Source of the DNA: Acidobacteriota bacterium
Lineage (GTDB): Bacteria; Acidobacteriota; Terriglobia; Terriglobales; Acidobacteriaceae
Direction: 5' to 3'
DNA length: 50,705 nt
Assembly (NCBI GenBank): GCA_021802085.1
Contig: JAKAAZ010000001.1
Location: 1-50,705, forward strand
Of the stretch, positions 24,523 through 32,175 are shown piece by piece. The notes below the pieces were generated by a model. It saw only the letters and a list, made by a program, of their open reading frames with translations, did not search any database and was not told where the DNA came from. The stretch's first letter is position 1. Every line of letters begins with the position of its first letter. A program made the position numbers and the translations under genes.

Positions 24523-25518
24523 TCAAAGCTTGGGTGCGCAGGTAGATTCGCGCAGGACGAATCGTGTTTTGTACTCATACTGCGTCTTGTTCTCAGCATT
24601 CTCAATCTCCTCCAGCAGTGCCCGGAAAGCCAGGCCTGCAATTTCACTGGGGGAGAATCGAATCGTGGTTAACGATGGCTGGGTGAAGCGGCACATGGTC
24701 AGGTCATCGAACCCGATCAGAGCAATATCCCTTCCAGCTTGCAGACCCTTGCTGTTCAAAGTTTTCAAGGCTCCGATCGCTGAAACATCGTTGCAGCATA
24801 GGACTGCACTTGGAGGCTTGGGCAGGTTCAACAGGCTGGCCATGCCGAGCGCGCCGCCATCCCAGGTGTGATCGAATTCCGCTACCAGTTCCTTGTCGAA
24901 CGCCATTCCCGCACTTTTCATCGCCTTGCGAAAGGCTTCAAAGCGGGTGAGCATGCTGCTCCAACTGAGCTGGCCGCTGAGATATCCGATGCGTTGATGA
25001 CCATAATCCGCCAGATGCTTCACCGCGTCGCGCATACCCGTCAGATAATTCATGCGGATGTTCCTGGAATTTTTCAGGACATTGTCGGCACCGGCATAGA
25101 CCATGGGAACGTCGATGGCGCAGTTCTGGAGATATTGCTCCATGCCGAAGGTAAGGACGGCGATTCCTTCCACCTGCCGTTCCTGCATGCGGGTCGCGCA
25201 GATGGCGACATGGTCGGGACGAACTTCGGTATCGGTGAAACCGATCAGGACCTCATGGCCGCTTTCGACAGCGGCTCTTTCAAAATAGAGAATGATCTCG
25301 GAGAAAAAGGGATTGCCGCCGCTCAACTCCGATACGATCAGGCCGACGGTGTGACTTCTGCCGCGCGCCAGGGCGCGAGCCTGAAAATTCGGCCGGTAGC
25401 CAACCTCTTCAATGACGGCCTGAACGCGTCGAACGAGTCTGGGGTCGACCGTTTCGACGTTATTGATCACCCTGGAGATAGTGGAATGAGAGACCCGCGC
25501 GCGGCGGGCAATGTCCAT
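24523..25518 (-). CDS. LacI-family transcriptional regulator
   Basis: A 331-residue regulator with an N-terminal LacI helix-turn-helix (MDIARRARVSHSTISRVINN), a hinge helix (NFQARALARGRSHTVG) and a periplasmic-binding-like sugar domain (LIVSELSGGNPFFSEIIL, then CCNDVSAIGALKTL, IALIGFDDL). The start MDIARR matches the usual beginning in acidobacterial relatives, so the upstream open frame to 25632 is not used; GGAAAG lies 9 bp before the ATG. It is divergent from the GH42 gene and most likely represses it until a galactoside or related sugar binds. Directly upstream is a deletion scar containing a TonB receptor tail. Confidence 0.9.
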   Translation of the reverse strand: MDIARRARVSHSTISRVINNVETVDPRLVRRVQAVIEEVGYRPNFQARALARGRSHTVGLIVSELSGGNPFFSEIILYFERAAVESGHEVLIGFTDTEVRPDHVAICATRMQERQVEGIAVLTFGMEQYLQNCAIDVPMVYAGADNVLKNSRNIRMNYLTGMRDAVKHLADYGHQRIGYLSGQLSWSSMLTRFEAFRKAMKSAGMAFDKELVAEFDHTWDGGALGMASLLNLPKPPSAVLCCNDVSAIGALKTLNSKGLQAGRDIALIGFDDLTMCRFTQPSLTTIRFSPSEIAGLAFRALLEEIENAENKTQYEYKTRFVLRESTCAPKL

Positions 25519-25720
25519 ATTCAAAGACTTTCCGACCGTAAAGCAGCAGTATCTTGAGGTTCGTTCAGATATATTCAATCTATTCAACCATCCAAGTTGG
25601 GGGCAACCCGGCAACACGAACGATAGCACCAATGCGGGCTTGATAACTTCCTACTTGGGTCTTCAAAACAATACGCCCGACGCCAGGTTCTTCCAGCTAT
25701 CCGCGAAGTATGTTTTCTAG
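25511..25720 (+). pseudogene. C-terminal remnant of an Oar-like TonB-dependent receptor
   Basis: About 69 codons read SIFKDFPTVKQQYLEVRSDI, then FNLFNHPSWGQPGNTN and end DARFFQLSAKYVF. This is the final segment of the large carboxypeptidase-domain TonB receptors of Acidobacteria: the FNxFNHPxxG motif and a terminal beta strand ending in Phe. The remaining 900 or more residues are missing; the plus-strand similarity begins just at the lacI start codon. No signal peptide or plug is left, so it is a gene remnant. It lies between lacI and the GH42 gene on the GH42 strand. Confidence 0.75.
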
Positions 25721-25832
25721 ATCGTGCCGCCTCGCAATTTACTGAATGATCTGGATGAGGCCGTTTTCCCGTGAGGGAGGCGTCCTCATCGACTGTAAGA
25801 TTGAAACCGTTGCTGGAAGAAAGAGGTTGCCG

Positions 25833-27986
25833 GTGGACCGAAGGACATTCAATAAGCTGGCTGGTCTTGCAGGAATGAGCGCTCTCGTGGGACCTGTGGG
25901 AACAGCCCAGGCGCAAAGCACATTCAACACTGGAAAAGAGGGCCGAAAGCTCTGGAATCGCTATTTCCTGGGAACTGCCTATTATCCGGAATGGTGGGAG
26001 CCTTCGGAATGGGAAGTAGATTTCCGCAAAATGCAGGAACTGGGAATCAATACGGTCCGCATGGGAGAGTTTGCCTGGGCGATCTATGAACCCTCGCCCG
26101 GGAAGTTTGAATTCGACTGGATGGATCGAGCCATTGCTCTGGCAAACCACCACGGGATTGATGCGATTCTCGGCACGCCGACGGCGTCGGTGCCTCCTTG
26201 GTTATATCAGTCGCACCCGGACGTTTTGACAGGCGATGTCATTGGTCCATACACCTATGGCGGACGAAAGGGTTATTGCACCAGTAGCCCGAGTTATCAA
26301 GCAGCGTGCGAACGCATTGTGACCGCGCTGGCCGAGCACTACGGCCATCATCCGGGCGTGATCGGCTGGCAGCTTGATAATGAGCCGGGATTTCCATTCG
26401 AGGCCTTCGATCCCGATTCTGAGAGAGCGTTTCGAGTGTGGCTCCAGAAGCGATACGGAACGCTGGACGCGCTGAACCGCGATTGGAACGGCGCATTCTG
26501 GAGCAATCAATATACCGCCTGGTCGCAAATTCACTTCCCGAAGAATTCCGCTGAGGGCGGGTGGCAGCCCGCGATCACTCTGGCCTATCGGCAGTTCTTC
26601 TCAGATTCCTTTCTGAACCATTTACGGCGCCAGGCGGTTATTCTCCGAAAGGCGATGAAAGATCAATTCATCTCCACGAACTGGCCGAGCCCCACCTGGT
26701 CTGTGGACGTGTTTGCCGCCGCGACGGAGTTTCTGGATGCGACGGCATGGGATAACTATGTCATTGCGCCAGGCGTGAGCGGATTCCAGAACCAATATAT
26801 TTCAGGTTTCAATGACGATTTCTCCCGATGCGCCGGACCCCACCAGCGGTTCTTCTGCGCGGAGCAAATTGCCTATGTCCCGGCCAACGCCGTCGATGAA
26901 GGCCTGCGACTGCAGGCGTATATCAATCTTGCGCATGGAAGTCACGGGCATCTCTACTTCGAGTGGCGTCGTCCGCTGGCCGGCAACGAGCAATTCCGGC
27001 CTTCCTTCATCCAAGCCTTCGACGGGTCGATCCCGGCGAAACCGATTTTCGAGCAAATCGGCAGAGAGTTCGCGCGTCTTGGTCCGCGCCTGGCGGAAGC
27101 GGTCACACGCGCGGACATCGCTCTGCTCTACAATTTCGACAACGAATGGTCGCAGGGATTCGGATCGATTGGTCCTAAGGGTCGACCATACAACAGCGAA
27201 GAGGGTCGCTACTATCGCGGCATCAAGGTGCTACAGCGCAATGTCGATGTTGTCCCGGTGTCGGTAGACTTTTCAGGTTACACGTTGATCGTCGCACCGA
27301 ATCTGCATCTGGTCGACGATGCGACCGTTACGCGATTGCAGGCATTCGTGTCTCGCGGTGGAATTCTTGTTCTCAATTACCGTGCCGGCACACAGAAGAT
27401 GGATGTCAGCATGAGGCGAGTGCTCCCGCCGGGCCCGTTCGCGGAGATGGCGGGGGTGACCGCAGAAGCCAACGAAGTGGACTTCATTGAGTATCCGGTC
27501 TTGGAAAAGGCTGGATTTGGAATCAGCCTGTCGAGAAGCGACACGGTTTTTCGTCCGCGCACGATTCTTGAATCGCTCACGCTGCATGGGGCCGAATCGA
27601 TCGCGACCTTTCGCGGAGGCAGGATGACAGGCCGACCGGCGATCACTCGCAATCGCCATGGACAAGGCTGGGTTTTCTATGTGGGGACGGATTGCGCTGA
27701 AGATGATTTTTACGAAGCCCTTGCCCGAGCGGTCGGAACTACAGGCAAGTTGTCTCCACTGATCGCTGCGCCTTATGGCGTGGAAGTGGTAAGTCGAGAC
27801 GATGCGGAGGCAACCTACTATTTTCTGCTGAACCTCACCGAGACGGCGCACAGCGATATCGCATTGCCCAAGCCAATGGATGATCTAGTCGCTGAACGAA
27901 CTGGTCTGACAAAAGTGTCTCTGGGACCGCTCGAAGTCGCCGTGCTAACGACGCCAAAAGCAGCGCAATTCCTGAATGCCCGATAA
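25833..27986 (+). CDS. GH42 beta-galactosidase with Tat signal
   Basis: A 717-residue glycoside hydrolase family 42 protein. The GTG at 25833 has an AGAGG site 6 bp upstream and opens a twin-arginine signal (VDRRTFNKLAGLAGMSALVG, cleavage near AQA), so export in folded form is likely. The barrel begins FLGTAYYPEWWEPSEWEVDF. The acid/base glutamate is in GWQLDNEPGFP (about residue 184), the nucleophile in FFCAEQ (about residue 344). A Rossmann-like trimerisation domain and a C-terminal beta domain follow. The family releases beta-galactose; plant galactans or arabinogalactan oligosaccharides are typical substrates. Divergent LacI regulator upstream. An ATG at 25746 is a weaker start. Confidence 0.9.
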   Translation: MDRRTFNKLAGLAGMSALVGPVGTAQAQSTFNTGKEGRKLWNRYFLGTAYYPEWWEPSEWEVDFRKMQELGINTVRMGEFAWAIYEPSPGKFEFDWMDRAIALANHHGIDAILGTPTASVPPWLYQSHPDVLTGDVIGPYTYGGRKGYCTSSPSYQAACERIVTALAEHYGHHPGVIGWQLDNEPGFPFEAFDPDSERAFRVWLQKRYGTLDALNRDWNGAFWSNQYTAWSQIHFPKNSAEGGWQPAITLAYRQFFSDSFLNHLRRQAVILRKAMKDQFISTNWPSPTWSVDVFAAATEFLDATAWDNYVIAPGVSGFQNQYISGFNDDFSRCAGPHQRFFCAEQIAYVPANAVDEGLRLQAYINLAHGSHGHLYFEWRRPLAGNEQFRPSFIQAFDGSIPAKPIFEQIGREFARLGPRLAEAVTRADIALLYNFDNEWSQGFGSIGPKGRPYNSEEGRYYRGIKVLQRNVDVVPVSVDFSGYTLIVAPNLHLVDDATVTRLQAFVSRGGILVLNYRAGTQKMDVSMRRVLPPGPFAEMAGVTAEANEVDFIEYPVLEKAGFGISLSRSDTVFRPRTILESLTLHGAESIATFRGGRMTGRPAITRNRHGQGWVFYVGTDCAEDDFYEALARAVGTTGKLSPLIAAPYGVEVVSRDDAEATYYFLLNLTETAHSDIALPKPMDDLVAERTGLTKVSLGPLEVAVLTTPKAAQFLNAR

Positions 27987-28063
27987 CTCACGAGAGAGCA
28001 TGCAAGGTTGTGAGGTGGATGAATTTCACAGGATGAAGTAGGCATCCACGATAGGTCCTTGTC

Positions 28064-28650
28064 ATGAAGAGACGGAACGAATTGCTGGAACAATGCTGCC
28101 GGTGGACGCTGTTCGGCTCGCTGAAGGTGGAACGGCTGCACGATCAGCGTCTTGCAACCCCATCGGGCCTCTCAGTTGGCGATCCAGAGGGCAAAGCAAA
28201 AGATCGGCCCCCTTCCATGTCGGCTATTCTTCTCACATCAACGCGGAGTTGTTGACGGTTGTCCGGGGTCTCAGGTTCCTCCAACCGTCCTATCCGCCGA
28301 TTCAGATGGAAAGCTCCACCACCCATGACATCGTGCAGGCGGTGTTGGATGGAAGACTTCAGGCTGGCATCGGGATATTCCCTTGGCGCCAGCCGGAGTT
28401 GGTGATCCGGGAGATCTATGATGAGCCGTTCACGGCCTGCATGCCGAAACACCATCGGCTGGCGGAGATGACCTCCATCTCTCCTGAGGAATTGGGCAAG
28501 GAGTCTTCAATTGTGATTGGACGCCAGGCCCTGCCGGAGGTGTTTCATGAGGTGAAGCGGCACTTCCGGGCGCTCGGGATCAAAGTACACATTCCTGTCG
28601 AGACCGCTATTTCATCGAACTCACCTCGATCCGAACGTGCGCTACCGCTG
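28064..28650 (+). pseudogene. Decayed LysR-family regulator
   Basis: From about 28230 to 28610 one frame encodes much of a LysR effector-binding domain (FHVGYSSHINAELLTVVRGL, then IVQAVLDGRLQAGIGIFPWR and EIYDEPFTACMPKHHRLAE). Upstream, pieces of a LysR helix-turn-helix appear in different frames: VERLHD in one and ISVLQPHRASQLAIQRAKQK in another, indicating frameshifts. The distal part runs into the lepA upstream region without the family's C-terminus. No intact DNA-binding domain or start can be assembled, so it is probably not functional. Confidence 0.65.
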
Positions 28651-28753
28651 ATTCCGCGTGCCCTGATGGTAAACTCAGCTGAAGAGACAGCACTTCCACG
28701 GCCGATGCGATCGGCGCATGGAATCGCATCTTATCCGCCAGCCGGCTTCCTTC

Positions 28754-30559
28754 ATGGATCGTGAACACATCCGCAATTTCGCCATCATTGCCCATATCGA
28801 CCATGGGAAATCCACACTTTCCGACCGGCTGCTGGAACTGACCGGCTCGTTGACCGCGCGCGAAATGCAGGCGCAGGTGCTGGATGCGATGGACCTGGAA
28901 CGCGAGCGCGGCATCACGATCAAGGCGCACGCGGTCCGCATGGCATACCAGGCGGAGAATGGTGAAACCTACCAACTGAATCTGATCGACACGCCTGGCC
29001 ATGTGGATTTTTCGTATGAAGTTTCGCGCTCGCTGGCATCGTGCGAAGGCGCGCTGTTGATTGTCGACGCCACGCAGGGAGTGGAGGCGCAGACGCTGGC
29101 GAATGCCCACATTGCCATCAATAATGGGTTGGACATTATCCCCATCATCAACAAGATCGATCTGCCGAGCGCGGACGTGGAGCGCAGCAAGGAAATGATC
29201 GAGCAGACGATTGGCCTGGATGCCAGCCATGCGCTGCCGATCAGCGCGAAGACGGGGCTGGGCGTGGAGGCAGTGCTGGAAGCCGTCGTGCACCGCCTGC
29301 CGCCGCCCACCGGCGATGCGGAAGCCCCGCTGCAGGCGCTTATTTTCGATTCCTGGTTCGATTCGTACCGCGGCGTGGTGGTGCTGACCCGCGTCATCAA
29401 TGGACGGCTGAAGCGGGGCGAGAAAATCCGGCTGATGTCGAACGGCAAATCGTTCGAAGTGGAATCGATCGGGGTGCAGACGCCGAAGCCGGTTGTGGTG
29501 CAGGAGCTTTCCGCAGGCGAAGTTGGATTTTTTGTCGCCACCATCAAGAACGTGGCGGACGCCAAGATTGGCGACACGATTACGCACGAGGCCAACCCGT
29601 GCGCGGCTGCGCTGCCGGGGTTTGAAGACATCAAGCCGATGGTGTTTGCCGGGCTGTACACGGTGGACGCCCATGAACATACCTTGCTGCGGGAGGCGCT
29701 GGAAAAATTGCGTCTGAACGACTCTTCCTTCTTCTTCGAGCCGGAAAGTTCCGTGGCGCTCGGCTTCGGATTCCGCTGCGGCTTTCTTGGACTGCTGCAC
29801 ATGGAGATCATTCAGGAGCGGCTGGAACGGGAGTTCAATCTGGACCTGATCACGACGGCGCCGGGGGTGCGGTATCGCATCACGCTGACGGATGGCAAGG
29901 TGGTAGAGGTCGATAACCCGTCGCGCTGGCCGAATCCGACCAACATCGAAAAGATTGAGGAACCGGTCATCACCGCGACCATCCTGACGAATGAAGAATA
30001 TGTGGGCGGCATCCTGAAGCTGGTGGAAGACAAGCGCGGGCGGCAGAAGAATTTTGAATACGTCGGCCCGACTCGCGTGATGCTGACCTATGAGCTGCCG
30101 CTGAATGAGATCGTGCTGGATTTCTACGACCGGCTGAAGTCCATCTCACGCGGCTATGCGTCGCTCGATTACCACCTGTCCGATACCTGGGAGTCGCCCA
30201 TGGTAAAGCTCGACATCCTGGTTTCGGGGGAACCGGTGGACGCGCTTTCCATCATCGTGCATCAGGAGTTTGCCTATGATCGCGGGCGGGCGCTGGTTTC
30301 CAAGATGCGAGAACTGATTCCGCGCCAGATGTTCGAGGTGGCCATCCAGGCGGCAATCGGAGCCAAGGTGATTGCGCGGGAAACGGTGGCGGCGCTGCGG
30401 AAGAACGTGATTGCCAAGTGTTATGGCGGCGACATTTCTCGCAAACGCAAGCTGCTGGAGAAGCAAAAAGAAGGCAAAAAGCGGATGAAGCGGATCGGGC
30501 GAGTGGACATTCCGCAGGAGGCTTTTCTGGCGGTTTTGAGGATCGGCGAAGAGTCCTGA
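28754..30559 (+). CDS. lepA: Elongation factor 4 (LepA)
   Basis: A 601-residue translational GTPase that can back-translocate or remodel stalled ribosomes. G1 is AHIDHGKSTLSD near residue 12, the switch/G2 threonine region is RERGITIKAHAVRM, G3 is DTPGHVDFSYEVSRSL, G4 is NKIDLPSADVE. The LepA-specific C-terminal domain ends with KKRMKRIGRVDIPQEAF. The ATG at 28754 (MDREHIRNFAIIAHIDHGK) gives the usual length; an upstream ATG at 28718 would add 12 atypical residues. It stands alone after the decayed LysR gene. Confidence 0.96.
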   Translation: MDREHIRNFAIIAHIDHGKSTLSDRLLELTGSLTAREMQAQVLDAMDLERERGITIKAHAVRMAYQAENGETYQLNLIDTPGHVDFSYEVSRSLASCEGALLIVDATQGVEAQTLANAHIAINNGLDIIPIINKIDLPSADVERSKEMIEQTIGLDASHALPISAKTGLGVEAVLEAVVHRLPPPTGDAEAPLQALIFDSWFDSYRGVVVLTRVINGRLKRGEKIRLMSNGKSFEVESIGVQTPKPVVVQELSAGEVGFFVATIKNVADAKIGDTITHEANPCAAALPGFEDIKPMVFAGLYTVDAHEHTLLREALEKLRLNDSSFFFEPESSVALGFGFRCGFLGLLHMEIIQERLEREFNLDLITTAPGVRYRITLTDGKVVEVDNPSRWPNPTNIEKIEEPVITATILTNEEYVGGILKLVEDKRGRQKNFEYVGPTRVMLTYELPLNEIVLDFYDRLKSISRGYASLDYHLSDTWESPMVKLDILVSGEPVDALSIIVHQEFAYDRGRALVSKMRELIPRQMFEVAIQAAIGAKVIARETVAALRKNVIAKCYGGDISRKRKLLEKQKEGKKRMKRIGRVDIPQEAFLAVLRIGEES

Positions 30560-30879
30560 AAAGTCGGGAATCCAGGACTGAAATTCATGCAGCCTTCACG
30601 ATGGATTGTGGAAAGCGCAAAAGAGGTATTTCCAGCGTGTCCGCCGAACAAATTCCGACCCGGAATAAATAGCCTAAATAAATCAGCAACTTATGGGAGA
30701 TTTATTCTAAAGTAACCGCGCGAGCGATGATCGGCGGACGGAGGCCACGCGCGGGCTGGGATTTCCCACAGTTTTTTCCACAGGAAAAGGGGCGGCTCGC
30801 CGACACTTGGCCGGAGCCGCCCAAAAGGTACAAATCAGTTGCCGTCTTGATCTATTTATCGGCAGTGGATCGCATACCT
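30560..30879. other. Intergenic region between lepA and ompH
   Basis: The 320 bp between the convergent lepA and ompH genes have no coding frame I trust. The region holds an AT-rich stretch (about 30660-30720), two DnaA-box-like strings (TTTCCCACAG and TTTTTCCACAGG at about 30765-30785, each off the TTATCCACA consensus) and the strong terminator at 30790-30822. Confidence 0.5.
30783..30822 (-). terminator. Rho-independent terminator downstream of ompH
   Basis: On the minus strand a perfect GGGCGGCTC/GAGCCGCCC stem (30822-30814 and 30798-30790), extended inside by GGCC-type pairing, is followed by CCTTTTCC. It lies about 60 bp beyond the ompH stop. The opposite strand ends in AAAAGG, so activity for lepA is less likely. 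Confidence 0.7.
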
Positions 30880-31551
30880 TTAATGCGACGTGGTTGTGCT
30901 GCGGTGGTGGGTGGTTGCGCTCGGCGTCGTGTGAGAGGCTGGCTGCACTGCCGGGGCCGGGGCTGCGATACCGGATTTCTGGTTATATTCCTCGACCACG
31001 GCCGCGCTGATATCCGCGCCCTTGCTCGCCCAGACAACTGGCGTCTGCTGCGAGCTCATATCGAACACCGCGCCATACCCGTGGGTCTGGGCGTAATCCT
31101 GCAACACGGCGTAGAATTTCTGCGCAATGCCCTGGTAGGCGTCGGTCATGGCCTGCTGAAAGTCCGACTGGGCGTTCTGCGCATCGCGCTGCAAGGTCTT
31201 TTCCTTGTCGTCGATGGTGCGCAGCCGTGCCGCTCGCTCGTCCGCGCTGAGAGTGGTGCCGTCAGTCTGCAACTGCTGTTTCAGCGAGTTGATCTGGTCG
31301 TCCTCGGCCTTCAGCTCGGCCTGCTTGGGGGCGAATTTCTGCTGAATTTTCTCAAAGGCCACGCGGCCTTCATTGGTGGCGGCCACCGCCGGCTGAAATG
31401 CGATGACAGCCACTTTCGTGGCTCCGGTGGGCGCGGGGGCGTGAGCGGCCGATTCCGGCGCCGGCGCGGATGGGGGTTGGCTGGTCTGCGCGATGGCGCC
31501 GACAGTGAAGGTCGCTGCCAGTGCGGCAACCGCGAATAGAGAACGCTTCAT
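30880..31551 (-). CDS. OmpH/Skp-family periplasmic chaperone
   Basis: A 223-residue exported protein. A signal peptide (MKRSLFAVAALAATFTVGAIA) is followed by a Pro/Ala-rich linker, then a strand (TKVAVIAFQPAVAATNEGRV) and a long charged coiled coil (EKIQQKFAPKQAELKAEDDQ, INSLKQQLQTDG, then ERAARLRTIDDKEKTLQRDA), as in Skp/OmpH tentacles. The C-terminal tail is low-complexity Ala/Pro/Thr/His. Skp holds outer-membrane proteins on the way to the BAM complex, and bamA lies upstream on the same strand, which supports the call. A repeat-rich 624-bp gap separates the two. Confidence 0.85.
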   Translation of the reverse strand: MKRSLFAVAALAATFTVGAIAQTSQPPSAPAPESAAHAPAPTGATKVAVIAFQPAVAATNEGRVAFEKIQQKFAPKQAELKAEDDQINSLKQQLQTDGTTLSADERAARLRTIDDKEKTLQRDAQNAQSDFQQAMTDAYQGIAQKFYAVLQDYAQTHGYGAVFDMSSQQTPVVWASKGADISAAVVEEYNQKSGIAAPAPAVQPASHTTPSATTHHRSTTTSH

Positions 31552-32175
31552 AATAATTTGGAACTCCTTTTACTTCCACTCTGGCTACCGCTGTATAGGC
31601 GGAGCAAAATTTGATACTTTCGTGGTCCTCGGATGCCGGATACGGGCCCGTGCCAATTGAACCCGCGCTAAAGCCGATTTACAGATGCTTTAGTTGAAAA
31701 TGGGATGAGTCAGTCTGAGCCCTTCGGCTTCGCTCAGGGTAAACTCCGCGAAGAATCCAGAGGACGACGGCGGCAATGACAGGCGCATATTCTCTGGATT
31801 CTTCACTCCGCTACGCTCCATTCAGAATGACTCCCTTTCACAAATTACTACACTAACTTTCAATTCGCTTTAGATTGAAACACCGGTCGCGCAACCGATT
31901 CTCCTAAATACTGTCGATTGCGAACATCGTAGAGAGTGTATCTCTCAGGAGGAACTGCACGCGGCTGGCTCTCCGCGCAACCTGTTCGGGGAAGCCGGAG
32001 CAGGAAAAGCTGCAAGATAGAAATCTGTGAGAATTATAGGAGCGGCGAAAATCGCCCGTCAAACGCAGTTCCCGATTTTTCCTCAATCGTCCAACTTCCT
32101 TTCCCTCAAACTTCTACTCCTCCAGACGGGCCTGGCGCGCAGCAGGATGGGCCGCCGGAAGAGAAGCATCCCAGA
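31552..32175. other. Repeat-bearing intergenic region between bamA and ompH
   Basis: The 624 bp hold palindrome copy B (31709-31834) and otherwise no supported gene. A promoter for ompH is expected near 31560-31620; AGGAGT (minus strand) precedes its start. I looked for known riboswitch cores in 31900-32040, where GC-rich short inverted repeats occur, and could not identify one. Confidence 0.5.
31709..31834. repeat. Dispersed intergenic palindrome, copy B
   Basis: A 126-bp element with outer ends GTCAGTCTGAG and TTCAGAATGACT and perfect internal arms GAAGAATCCAGAG (31750-31762) and CTCTGGATTCTTC (31792-31804). The ends and arms match copy A (43-74) and copy C (41593-41724). It is non-coding and lies between bamA and ompH. 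Confidence 0.75.

Noticed and set aside
31900..32050. GC-rich short inverted repeats resembling parts of SAM or cobalamin riboswitches
   Set aside because: The conserved cores of both classes were not found, and there is no plus-strand gene downstream that such an element could control.
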